From: Acidobacteriota bacterium
Lineage (GTDB): Bacteria; Acidobacteriota; Terriglobia; Terriglobales; Acidobacteriaceae
DNA: 5,598 bases
NCBI GenBank assembly: GCA_021810735.1
Contig: JAJZIF010000288.1
Span: 1-5,598 of the forward strand
Reading direction: 5' to 3'
Shown: positions 1 through 5,598 of the stretch, piece by piece
Position numbering within the stretch: position 1 is the first letter of the stretch
Layout of the letters: each line of letters starts with the position of its first letter
The notes under the pieces: generated by a model
What the model saw: the letters and a program-made list of their open reading frames with translations, nothing else
Databases searched by the model: none
What the model was told of the DNA's origin: nothing
Made by a program: the position numbers and the translations under genes

Positions 1-418
1 CAATCTGCGGTGCGCGCCGGAACTGTTGCGTTGCGTGGTACGCACGGCGGGAGTGTATCTGGTGCCCCGCGGCGATGGCCGCGTGACCATTGGCGCCACG
101 TTGGAACACGCCGGTTTTGATGAGACAGTCGAATCCTCGCTTATCCGCCCGGTGATCGATGCGGCGCTTCGTCTGCTGCCGGAAGCCAGTCTTCCCTCGC
201 CGCTGGACGCATGGGCCGGACTGCGTCCGGGCACGCCAGACGATTTACCCATCCTGGGCGCGGCGAAATTGGAGAACTGCTGGCACGCCACTGGACATTA
301 CCGGGACGGGATTCTGCTGGCCCCCGTGACCGCGCGCGTGATGGCGCAGGCGATGCTGGGAGAGGCCCCCGACGTGTCGCTGGATGCCTTCAGTCCGGCG
401 CGGTTTGGGTCAGACTGA
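1..418 (+). CDS. thiO: Glycine oxidase ThiO-like FAD-dependent amine oxidase, C-terminal part (5' truncated by window edge)
   Basis: The frame is open from base 2 to the TGA at 416-418, giving the last 138 residues; the start lies outside the window and the TTG at 26 is internal. Family knowledge: ThiO oxidises glycine to an imine used to build the thiazole ring of thiamine, with FAD and oxygen, in the cytoplasm. Seen here are the late segments of the D-amino-acid oxidase fold: the strand YLVPRGDGRVTIGATLEHAG, the substrate-side motif GLRPGTPDDLPILG, whose arginine is expected to bind the substrate carboxylate, and the FAD-closing motif GHYRDGILLAPVTARVMA, a typical ThiO ending. The FAD-binding GxGxxG motif would be in the missing N-terminal part. 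The gene converges on the P450 with a gap of 39 bases. It could instead be a related deaminating oxidase of the same family; without the neighbouring thi genes the pathway is inferred. Confidence 0.88.
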   Translation, partial: NLRCAPELLRCVVRTAGVYLVPRGDGRVTIGATLEHAGFDETVESSLIRPVIDAALRLLPEASLPSPLDAWAGLRPGTPDDLPILGAAKLENCWHATGHYRDGILLAPVTARVMAQAMLGEAPDVSLDAFSPARFGSD

Positions 419-457
419 GCAGTTTTCTCGTTCAAGGGAAATATCCCGCGCGATCCA

Positions 458-1864
458 TCACCTTCTTTTGGTCGAGACAACGACGCCATCGCGAGGCCGT
501 AGAGAAATTTGGGCGCTCAATGGAAGTTCCTTCGGAGCCGAACCGGGAAACCCCAGCCGCCAATTGCGGACCACACTGGCAAGCACCAGCACGGCCTCCA
601 TCCAGGCAAAGTTTTCTCCAATGCAAATTCGCGAACCGGCGCCGAAAGGGAAGTAGGCGTTGCGAGGGCGTTCCGTGACAGCTCTGGGTAGAAAACGATC
701 GGGGTCGAAGCGCATGGGTTCCGGAAACCAGCGGGAGTCGCGGTGAATGGCAATTTGCGGGACCAGCAGCAAGGATCCAGCAGGAATCGCCAGGCCACGA
801 TAGGTATAGGAAACGGCCGCAGAGCGTGCTGTGACCCATACCGGCGGATAGATCCGCAGGGCCTCCGCGACGACCCGCTGGGTGTATGGAAGACGTTCAT
901 AAATTTCCGCAGCGCTTTGTTGCCGGCGCGATGCAGTGCCTCGGAGGACCTCAGACACTTCGGCAAAGACACGCTCCTGCGCATCCGCATGTTGAGCCAT
1001 GAGATAGAAAATAAAGCTCAACCCATTCGCCGTCGTTTCATGCCCTGCCAGAAGCAGTGTAAGGCACTCGTCTCGTATCTGCCGGTCAGTCATCCCGCCG
1101 GTTCCACCTTCCGCATCCTGGCTGGCCAGAAACATGGATAGCAGATCGCCATGGTCACGTCCGGATCTTCTGCGATCGGCGATCATCGCATAGATAAGAG
1201 CATCCAGTTTCTTCTGGGATTTCTGGATACGACCTAGAAAGCCGAAGGGAATTTTCAGCAGCAGGTGAGGAAATGGCAAGAATGCCAGCGGAAGAAATCC
1301 CATAAAGGCAGTTACGGAATCGGAGATGGTTTTGACTTCCGATTCCACATCGCTATCGAACAGACATTTTCCCGTAATGCGCAAGGTCAGCTCAAGCATG
1401 GAGCGATGGATATCGAAGGTGGCCTCGCTCGGCCATCGTGTTGTCATCTCGTCGGCAAACTGAAGCATAGTTTCTGCATAAGCCGCGATTCTCTGGCGAT
1501 GAAATGCAGGCTGGACCAATTTTCGCTGGCGCATATGGGCGGGCTCTTCGCTGGTCAGCAGCCCTTCTCCCAGCACAAATTTCGCGCGCTGCATCACGAT
1601 GCCGCGGTGCTGCATGGCCGCGTCGCGGACCAAGACTTCCTGCACCATGTCGGGACGATTGAACTGAAAGACATGGCGTCCGAAAGCTTTGTAGTGGACG
1701 AGGTCTCCATAGACTTGGGCATTTCTCTGGAGAAACTCAAGCGTGCTCAGGCGCAGCAATCCAGGGTTGCGCATTCGGTTCCAGGTACTGGGGCCGGGAG
1801 GGTAATGGGTGCTGGCAGTCACGGTCAAAGGAAGAAGTTCGCCTTTCGAGCGGAATTTTGACAT
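458..1864 (-). CDS. Cytochrome P450 monooxygenase, soluble bacterial type
   Basis: Heme-thiolate monooxygenase of 468 residues from this start, a normal length for a bacterial P450. All hallmarks are visible in order: HxxxR in the C-helix region (H110, R114), the I-helix oxygen-activation motif AGHETT (273-278), the K-helix ExxR (E334, R337), the FDPDRF meander segment (386-391), and the heme loop FGAGSRICIG (407-416) with the cysteine ligand at 414. There is no membrane anchor; the N-terminus leads quickly to the usual proline-rich YPPGP. The substrate cannot be read from the sequence. No ferredoxin or reductase gene is adjacent, so electrons must come from elsewhere. The start at 1864 is preferred because AGG sits 4 bases upstream and because the best promoter would place the transcript start next to the alternative ATG at 1888, which has no good ribosome site and would add 8 residues. 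The gene is divergent from the hydrolase gene and convergent with thiO. Confidence 0.95.
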   Translation of the reverse strand: MSKFRSKGELLPLTVTASTHYPPGPSTWNRMRNPGLLRLSTLEFLQRNAQVYGDLVHYKAFGRHVFQFNRPDMVQEVLVRDAAMQHRGIVMQRAKFVLGEGLLTSEEPAHMRQRKLVQPAFHRQRIAAYAETMLQFADEMTTRWPSEATFDIHRSMLELTLRITGKCLFDSDVESEVKTISDSVTAFMGFLPLAFLPFPHLLLKIPFGFLGRIQKSQKKLDALIYAMIADRRRSGRDHGDLLSMFLASQDAEGGTGGMTDRQIRDECLTLLLAGHETTANGLSFIFYLMAQHADAQERVFAEVSEVLRGTASRRQQSAAEIYERLPYTQRVVAEALRIYPPVWVTARSAAVSYTYRGLAIPAGSLLLVPQIAIHRDSRWFPEPMRFDPDRFLPRAVTERPRNAYFPFGAGSRICIGENFAWMEAVLVLASVVRNWRLGFPGSAPKELPLSAQISLRPRDGVVVSTKRR

Positions 1865-1891
1865 GCAGCCTTGCACTGAACGCTGCATCCG

Positions 1892-1919
1892 ATTAGAAAG
1901 AAGTTTGTTTCAAATTCAA
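1892..1919 (-). promoter_or_regulatory. Candidate promoter of the P450 gene
   Basis: On the minus strand TTGAAT (1919-1914) and TCTAAT (1897-1892) are separated by 16 bases, matching the sigma-70 type consensus at 4 of 6 and 5 of 6 positions. Transcription would begin around 1885, leaving a leader of about 20 bases before the ATG at 1864. The site lies in the short divergent region shared with the hydrolase gene, so the two promoters probably overlap. This rests on consensus matching only. Confidence 0.45.
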
Positions 1920-1925
1920 ACTGTT

Positions 1926-1931
1926 AAGGAG
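1926..1931 (+). promoter_or_regulatory. Ribosome binding site deciding the start of the UPF0173-type hydrolase
   Basis: AAGGAG lies 9 bases before the ATG at 1941. It fixes the start of the hydrolase there and argues against the longer open frame that begins at 1809, whose first 44 codons overlap the 5' end of the P450 gene on the other strand and do not look like family sequence. Confidence 0.85.
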
Positions 1932-1940
1932 AACAAAGCC

Positions 1941-2651
1941 ATGCCGCATTTTCATGGGATGACATTGCAGTGGTTAGGTCATGCCACCTTCTTTCTTGAA
2001 ACTGCTCAAGGCACATCGATCTTGATCGATCCTTGGATCGAGTCGAATCCTTCGTGTCCCAAGGGATGGAAAGCTCCCGGGAAAATAGATCTTGTACTTT
2101 GCACCCATGGCCATGGCGACCATATTGGAGACGCGTTGTCCATGGATCAACGGTATCACCCGACCTTCGTTGGAATCTATGAACTGACAGGCTGGCTGGC
2201 ATCGCAAGGGGTGAAGAAGACCGTAGGGATGAATCTTGGAGGCTCATACCGTTTTCACGACGTCAACATCTGCATGGTGGAGGCCAAACACTCATCGAGC
2301 ATAGAGGGCAAAGGAGCCGTGATTTATGCCGGAGTTGCCGCAGGGTATGTATTGCAAATCGAGGGTGAACCCGTGCTCTATCACTCCGGAGATACTGCGC
2401 TGTTCAGCGACATGAAACTTTTGCGGGAGCTATATGCGCCCGAGGTGGCCTGTCTGCCCATTGGCGACCACTTTACGATGGGGCCCAGGGCAGCCGCGCT
2501 TGCAGCGGAGTATGTGGGTGCGAGAGAAGTAATTCCCATGCATTATGGAACATTTCCGCAACTGACTGGAAGGCCGGAGGAATTGCGGCATCACCTGCAG
2601 GGAAAGGAAATCGAAGTAGTCGATTTGCAGCCAGGCGGAATTTTGCGGTAG
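1941..2651 (+). CDS. Metal-dependent hydrolase of the metallo-beta-lactamase fold, UPF0173 (YtkL-like) family
   Basis: A 236-residue protein, close to the usual length of about 225-230 for this family. The metallo-beta-lactamase fold signatures are all present in order: the opening strand WLGHATFFLE (11-20) and LIDPW (28-32), the metal-binding THGHGDHIGD (55-64; H56, H58, D60, H61), KHSSS (116-120; H117), the bridging aspartate in HSGDTALFSDMKL (D151), the family-specific LPIGDHFTMGP (172-182), and the last metal histidine in PMHYGTFP (H201). The protein is expected to bind two metal ions, probably zinc, in the cytoplasm. The true substrate of UPF0173 proteins is not established; the close relation to other small-molecule hydrolases of the fold supports a hydrolytic role only in general terms. 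There is no signal peptide. It stands alone on its strand, divergent from the P450, and its stop is followed by a hairpin at 2699. No key residue is missing. Confidence 0.93.
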   Translation: MPHFHGMTLQWLGHATFFLETAQGTSILIDPWIESNPSCPKGWKAPGKIDLVLCTHGHGDHIGDALSMDQRYHPTFVGIYELTGWLASQGVKKTVGMNLGGSYRFHDVNICMVEAKHSSSIEGKGAVIYAGVAAGYVLQIEGEPVLYHSGDTALFSDMKLLRELYAPEVACLPIGDHFTMGPRAAALAAEYVGAREVIPMHYGTFPQLTGRPEELRHHLQGKEIEVVDLQPGGILR

Positions 2652-2698
2652 GACTAGCGCTAAGCGGCGACGCTATAAGATTACAACACAAATACTCG

Positions 2699-2723
2699 CA
2701 AGGCGGCTCGTTGCGCCGCCTTG
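2699..2723. terminator. Hairpin between convergent genes, probable transcription terminator
   Basis: CAAGGCGGC (2699-2707) and GCCGCCTTG (2715-2723) form a perfect 9-bp GC-rich stem around a 7-base loop. It sits 47 bases after the hydrolase stop and 23 bases after the stop of the convergent small gene. On the plus strand the stem is followed by GTTTCTC, a poor T-tract; on the minus strand there is none, so termination efficiency is uncertain. Position and symmetry suggest it serves both genes. Confidence 0.65.
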
Positions 2724-2746
2724 GTTTCTCGAGCATTCATTGTGAC

Positions 2747-3040
2747 TTATTTCGTTCCTTGCTGCTTCCTGCGCTCTGCCCAGCGTTTCCGCATCGCATC
2801 GGCAATTCGTTTGCGTCCCTCAGGAGATAGGCGGCGCTTCCGTTTTGCGGATTTCTTGGGTGCAGCCACGGCAGCCACGTGAGTTACCGTTGCAGCCTTG
2901 GGACGCCCCGGGCCTCGCGTCGTTGGTTTTCCTGTCAATAGCGCACGAGCTTGTTGCAGTCGTGAAATCTCTGAATCAATTTCATGTACGAGTCTATTAA
3001 AATCCACAATCCCTCCAATGTTCGATCCAATCTTGATCAA
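2747..3040 (-). CDS. Small lysine/arginine-rich protein with AT-hook-like motif, function unknown
   Basis: A 97-residue protein, strongly basic in its second half. Residues about 13-37 form a likely amphipathic helix (DFNRLVHEIDSEISRLQQAR), possibly a short coiled coil for self-association. An AT-hook-like element RGPGRPK (42-48) follows, then an Ala/Val linker, a KKSAKRKRR cluster (62-70) and a charged segment with LSPEGRKRIADAM (71-83) and KRWAERRK (85-92). Small proteins with this 'LSPEGRxRIAxAxxxRWA' ending recur in bacteria such as acidobacteria; no function is established that I know of. Minor-groove DNA binding is inferred from the GRP core and the charge. The start given is TTG with AGGAG 5 bases upstream; a GTG at 3007 with GGAGG 4 bases upstream is a real alternative and would give 86 residues. 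It lies 133 bases downstream of the transporter gene in the same direction, with its own candidate promoter. Confidence 0.75.
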   Translation of the reverse strand: MIKIGSNIGGIVDFNRLVHEIDSEISRLQQARALLTGKPTTRGPGRPKAATVTHVAAVAAPKKSAKRKRRLSPEGRKRIADAMRKRWAERRKQQGTK

Positions 3041-3045
3041 TGTTA

Positions 3046-3050
3046 CTCCT
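3046..3050 (-). promoter_or_regulatory. Ribosome binding site supporting the TTG start of the small basic protein
   Basis: AGGAG on the minus strand ends 5 bases before the TTG at 3040, an ideal distance. The frame stays open further upstream but contains no ATG, so this site is the main reason to accept the TTG over the GTG at 3007. Confidence 0.6.
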
Positions 3051-3085
3051 GCGAATCCGCCATCTAGTTCGCGGAAGTAAATTAC

Positions 3086-3094
3086 ACTATAACA
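3086..3094 (-). promoter_or_regulatory. Candidate extended -10 promoter for the small basic protein gene
   Basis: The minus strand reads TGTTATAGT: a TATAGT box, 5 of 6 against TATAAT, with the upstream TG of an extended -10 element. No convincing -35 hexamer is found 16-18 bases upstream. A transcript starting near 3079 would have a leader of about 40 bases. It suggests the small gene is transcribed on its own and not only by read-through from the transporter gene. Confidence 0.4.
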
Positions 3095-3173
3095 TTCTCC
3101 AAATACGCGGACGCTAAGAAAAGTGGTATTTCGTGAAAGAATAGTCTACAGGTTAGTTTCCTGGGTAGAGGCA

Positions 3174-5570
3174 TCAGCGACTCTTGTCTGGAGAGTCGGT
3201 CTTTTCCTGAGATCCAGTTGTACCAACGTGGGTATCTATGGCGGGTATCAGGATCGGCGCGTGGTCTTGTTCCCCTGGAACAATCTGACTGTACTGCGAC
3301 TGACTGCCGTCTCCCAGGGATCGGTGCAAACCCTGGATTATTTCCTGCTGGTTTAATTTGTACTCCATGGCGAGACGGCCGAGCGCATACGTGACAATGT
3401 CACTGTGATGCAATTCGTGCATGGAAGCGTCACCGCGAAACTTCAGCCATAACTGATGGACTAACTCTACGTCCTGCGGTTGCAGGGCGGGCGCATGAGG
3501 TCCTATATGGAAAAACTTCGCTGAACCATCCGGCATAATTACATAGAAAGTGAATTGCCGCTTGGGTTCCGGCAGGGCTTCCCATGCTTTGCCGGAATAG
3601 AAGGCCTGTTCTTCGGCCGTCATGCGGGTTGAAAGGCCGGCGACAACTGTTGCCGCTTCCAGGGAATTTGCCGTTTGCGCGATCGCCGCAAAAGGGTCGC
3701 CGGCGGGAACTACCAGCAATGAGATATGGCGTCCGAAGCTTTCCGCAACCGCGACTGCCTGGGTAAAGATCATCTGCTCATGTTCAGTAAAGGCCAACTG
3801 CGAAGCGTCAATATATTCCGGACCGCCGGCTCCCATCAAACGGACCGTGAGTAAAACTACGTCCTGGCTCTCTTCGGAGCTGTGCGCAAGGGCCCAGCGG
3901 AGCGCTTTTGCGGCTCGGATATCCCTCATTGTGACAACAATGCAGCCGGGGCGGATTCGCAGATTCTCGCGGCTGACGGTGTCGTCATTTTCCAGTTGAA
4001 AGTGTTCTTTCATCTCCCGCGCGGTAGCGGCGTGCCGGCGGGCATTGTCCTTCTCGGAGAGGGTAAAGATGATATAGAAAGTGGCGGCAAAGGCAATGCC
4101 GCTGACGGTCGCCACCTCCTTGGTAAGCAGGTTGACGATTGCGGTGCTGAAAAGGACCAGAAAGACGGAGAATAAGCCGATGGGCAGTTCAGTGTTTCCA
4201 ATCCGCAGATTGATAGGTACTTTCCAGCCTCGCACGCCGCGGTAGCGATAGCGCAGTACGAGCATTGCCAACCCATTGAACGTAAAACTCCAGATAACGC
4301 CGAATGCATAGGCTTCACCAATCACAATGATGTTGCCGCGGCTCAGTATGATCGTCGCAAGTTGCAGCACGGTCACAAGATTGATGATGCGGGTAGGAGT
4401 GCCGAATTTCCGTTGTGGCTTGCGGAACCAGTCATGCAGCACGCCATCTTCGGCCACCCGCATCAGCACACCGGTCGAGCCGATGATGGACGTATTGATG
4501 GCGCCCGCGAGGATAAGAAAACCCACAACCACGACGAAGATACGGAAGGCAACGCGAAGCGCGAGTGGTCCCACCATGTACATCGCAATCCCAGCGATCA
4601 CATTGTCGCCGTAGATAGGCACACGGACGCGATCGGGAATCAACATGACGGCAAGCAGAGAGGCTCCGCCGGTGAAGATCAGGCTATAGATGGCAATGAC
4701 GATGGCGGCGCGCTTCAGGTTCTTGAGCTTGGGATGCTGGATCTCGCGGTTGACCTGGGCGAGAGTTTCCTCGCCGCTCATGGCCAGCACGGTATGGCCA
4801 AAGGCCATCAGAACGCCGAATAGTCCAAATGTCTTCGCCAGGCTGGTGTGTTCCAGGAAGCCAAATGAGCTGGGCGTAAAGTTGAAATTCGAAGGTATGG
4901 GCAGGGGCGGGAGATGTGCTCCCTTATAGAGGATCGAGAAGATGCCCCACACCATCATGATGAGTACCATCACGGTGGTGACTTTCATGACGTCGACGGC
5001 GCGCTTGCTCGACGCTTCAATTCCTTTGACGTTCAGCCACCAGTAGTAGACAGTGACGATGACAGCGAGAAAGGCAGCGGTGGAATTGACTGGCAACTGC
5101 ACGGCCACGCCGGGACTAGACAGAAGCGAGCCTCCAAGAAGCTGATGCTCGGCGCAGAGACGCAAGAGTTCGTTGAGCAGGCCGACGATGTATTGACCGG
5201 CTGATACTCCCGAGACCGGGCCTGTCAGGATGTAGTCGAACATCAGCGCGGATACGCTGACCTTGGCGAAGGTGCCGCCGAGACCCTCTTTCACGATCCG
5301 GTAGACGCCGCCGCGCGTGAACATCGAACAGCTTTCCACGTAAACGGCGCGCACAGCGAACGAAAACAGCATGACGCCAAGTACGATCCAAGGCGCCGAT
5401 TTGCCAAAATCCTGTTCAGCGATCCCGACAGCATAAAACGCGGAAGACGCCAGGTCATTCAGAACAATTGCTGCCGCGCTCCAAAAGGAAATGAACGTCA
5501 GCATCACGGTGGATGCGACGACAATGCGTACCCGGTTCGGTGTGGGCGCGGAAACGGTCTGCTCTGGCAT
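3174..5570 (-). CDS. APC-superfamily permease, KimA-like (possible potassium importer), with C-terminal universal-stress-protein-like domain
   Basis: An inner-membrane protein of 798 residues. Residues about 15-505 hold some twelve hydrophobic segments of the APC (LeuT-type) fold. By recall of KimA, the Bacillus K+/H+ symporter, the segment DLASSAFY (39-46) matches its TM1 DALSSVAY, FDYILTGPVSGVSAG (111-125) its TM3, SGEETLAQ (265-272) its TM6, and AYAFGVIWSFTF (420-431) its TM10. The counterparts of the potassium-site residues would be D39, Y46, D112, E268 and Y421, all kept. Residues about 540-680 look like a universal-stress-protein domain (strands GCIVVTMRD, VVLLTVRLM, ISLLVVPAGDP, ATVVAGL), without a canonical G-x2-G-x9-G nucleotide loop. 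A further 100 or so residues contain LWLKF, HELHHSDIVTYALGRL and a Ser/Gln-rich end. KimA itself is near 600 residues. The ATG at 5570 is the first possible start: an in-frame TGA lies 15 bases before it. GAGG is only 2 bases upstream, so the ribosome site is poor. An amino-acid substrate remains possible. Confidence 0.93.
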   Translation of the reverse strand: MPEQTVSAPTPNRVRIVVASTVMLTFISFWSAAAIVLNDLASSAFYAVGIAEQDFGKSAPWIVLGVMLFSFAVRAVYVESCSMFTRGGVYRIVKEGLGGTFAKVSVSALMFDYILTGPVSGVSAGQYIVGLLNELLRLCAEHQLLGGSLLSSPGVAVQLPVNSTAAFLAVIVTVYYWWLNVKGIEASSKRAVDVMKVTTVMVLIMMVWGIFSILYKGAHLPPLPIPSNFNFTPSSFGFLEHTSLAKTFGLFGVLMAFGHTVLAMSGEETLAQVNREIQHPKLKNLKRAAIVIAIYSLIFTGGASLLAVMLIPDRVRVPIYGDNVIAGIAMYMVGPLALRVAFRIFVVVVGFLILAGAINTSIIGSTGVLMRVAEDGVLHDWFRKPQRKFGTPTRIINLVTVLQLATIILSRGNIIVIGEAYAFGVIWSFTFNGLAMLVLRYRYRGVRGWKVPINLRIGNTELPIGLFSVFLVLFSTAIVNLLTKEVATVSGIAFAATFYIIFTLSEKDNARRHAATAREMKEHFQLENDDTVSRENLRIRPGCIVVTMRDIRAAKALRWALAHSSEESQDVVLLTVRLMGAGGPEYIDASQLAFTEHEQMIFTQAVAVAESFGRHISLLVVPAGDPFAAIAQTANSLEAATVVAGLSTRMTAEEQAFYSGKAWEALPEPKRQFTFYVIMPDGSAKFFHIGPHAPALQPQDVELVHQLWLKFRGDASMHELHHSDIVTYALGRLAMEYKLNQQEIIQGLHRSLGDGSQSQYSQIVPGEQDHAPILIPAIDTHVGTTGSQEKTDSPDKSR

Positions 5571-5598
5571 GGCCTCGTTACATCACAAAACAGCTGCA

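Noticed and set aside
436..447. GGGAAATATCCC hairpin between thiO and the P450 gene
   Set aside because: The stem is only 4 bp with no following T-tract on either strand; too weak to call a terminator.
1265..1861. Open frame of 198 codons on the plus strand inside the P450 gene
   Set aside because: It is antisense to the intact P450, has no ribosome site and its product shows no recognisable domain; it is a frame shadow of the P450 codons.
1871..1899. Possible plus-strand promoter for the hydrolase (TTGCAC, 17 bases, TAGAAA)
   Set aside because: Matches are only 3 of 6 and 4 of 6, at the level expected by chance.
1809..1940. N-terminal extension of 44 codons on the hydrolase
   Set aside because: It overlaps the P450 5' end, does not resemble family sequence, and the strong AAGGAG at 1926 points to the ATG at 1941.
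2103..2116. Palindrome CCATGGCCATGG
   Set aside because: It is produced by the repeated His-Gly codons of the THGHGDH metal-binding motif and needs no other explanation.
3149..3164. CAGG/CCTG inverted repeat after the transporter stop
   Set aside because: A 4-bp stem with no T-tract; not a credible terminator.
4010..4823. Several open frames of 95-153 codons on both strands within the transporter gene
   Set aside because: They lie in other frames of a gene whose full-length product is clearly recognisable; low-complexity His/Asp-rich or Ser/Arg-rich products are typical of such shadows.

Overview
The window is about 5.6 kb of moderately GC-rich bacterial chromosome, densely coded, with no sign of a mobile element, CRISPR array or RNA gene. 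The mix of genes suggests a soil-type bacterium, possibly of the Acidobacteriota: a glycine oxidase end, a soluble cytochrome P450, a UPF0173-type hydrolase, a small lysine/arginine-rich protein with an AT-hook-like motif, and an APC permease with a long cytosolic tail. That placement is an impression from family resemblance. No marker gene here proves it.

Layout from left to right. The 3' end of a glycine oxidase-like gene (thiO, plus strand) enters from the left edge and stops at 418. It converges on a complete cytochrome P450 gene (minus strand, 458-1864). The P450 is divergent from a metallo-beta-lactamase-fold hydrolase (plus, 1941-2651), and the short region between them holds a good candidate P450 promoter and a clear ribosome binding site for the hydrolase. 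A perfect 9-bp hairpin (2699-2723) separates the hydrolase from a convergent small basic protein gene (minus, 2747-3040). Upstream of that, in the same direction, lies a large 798-codon transporter gene (minus, 3174-5570), whose start is just inside the right edge.

The genes do not form one obvious pathway. ThiO makes the glycine-derived imine for the thiazole of thiamine. The P450 is an oxygenase of unknown substrate with no redox partner beside it. The hydrolase belongs to a conserved family of unknown substrate. The most informative gene is the transporter. Although it would be named simply an APC amino-acid permease by general similarity, its membrane core keeps, in the right order and local context, the residues I recall as lining the potassium sites of the KimA potassium importer. 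It also carries a universal-stress-protein-like cytosolic domain as KimA does, plus a further tail of about 100 residues. I see no convincing evidence of a wholly new multi-gene system; the points worth following are the transporter's identity and tail, and the small DNA-binding-like protein downstream of it.
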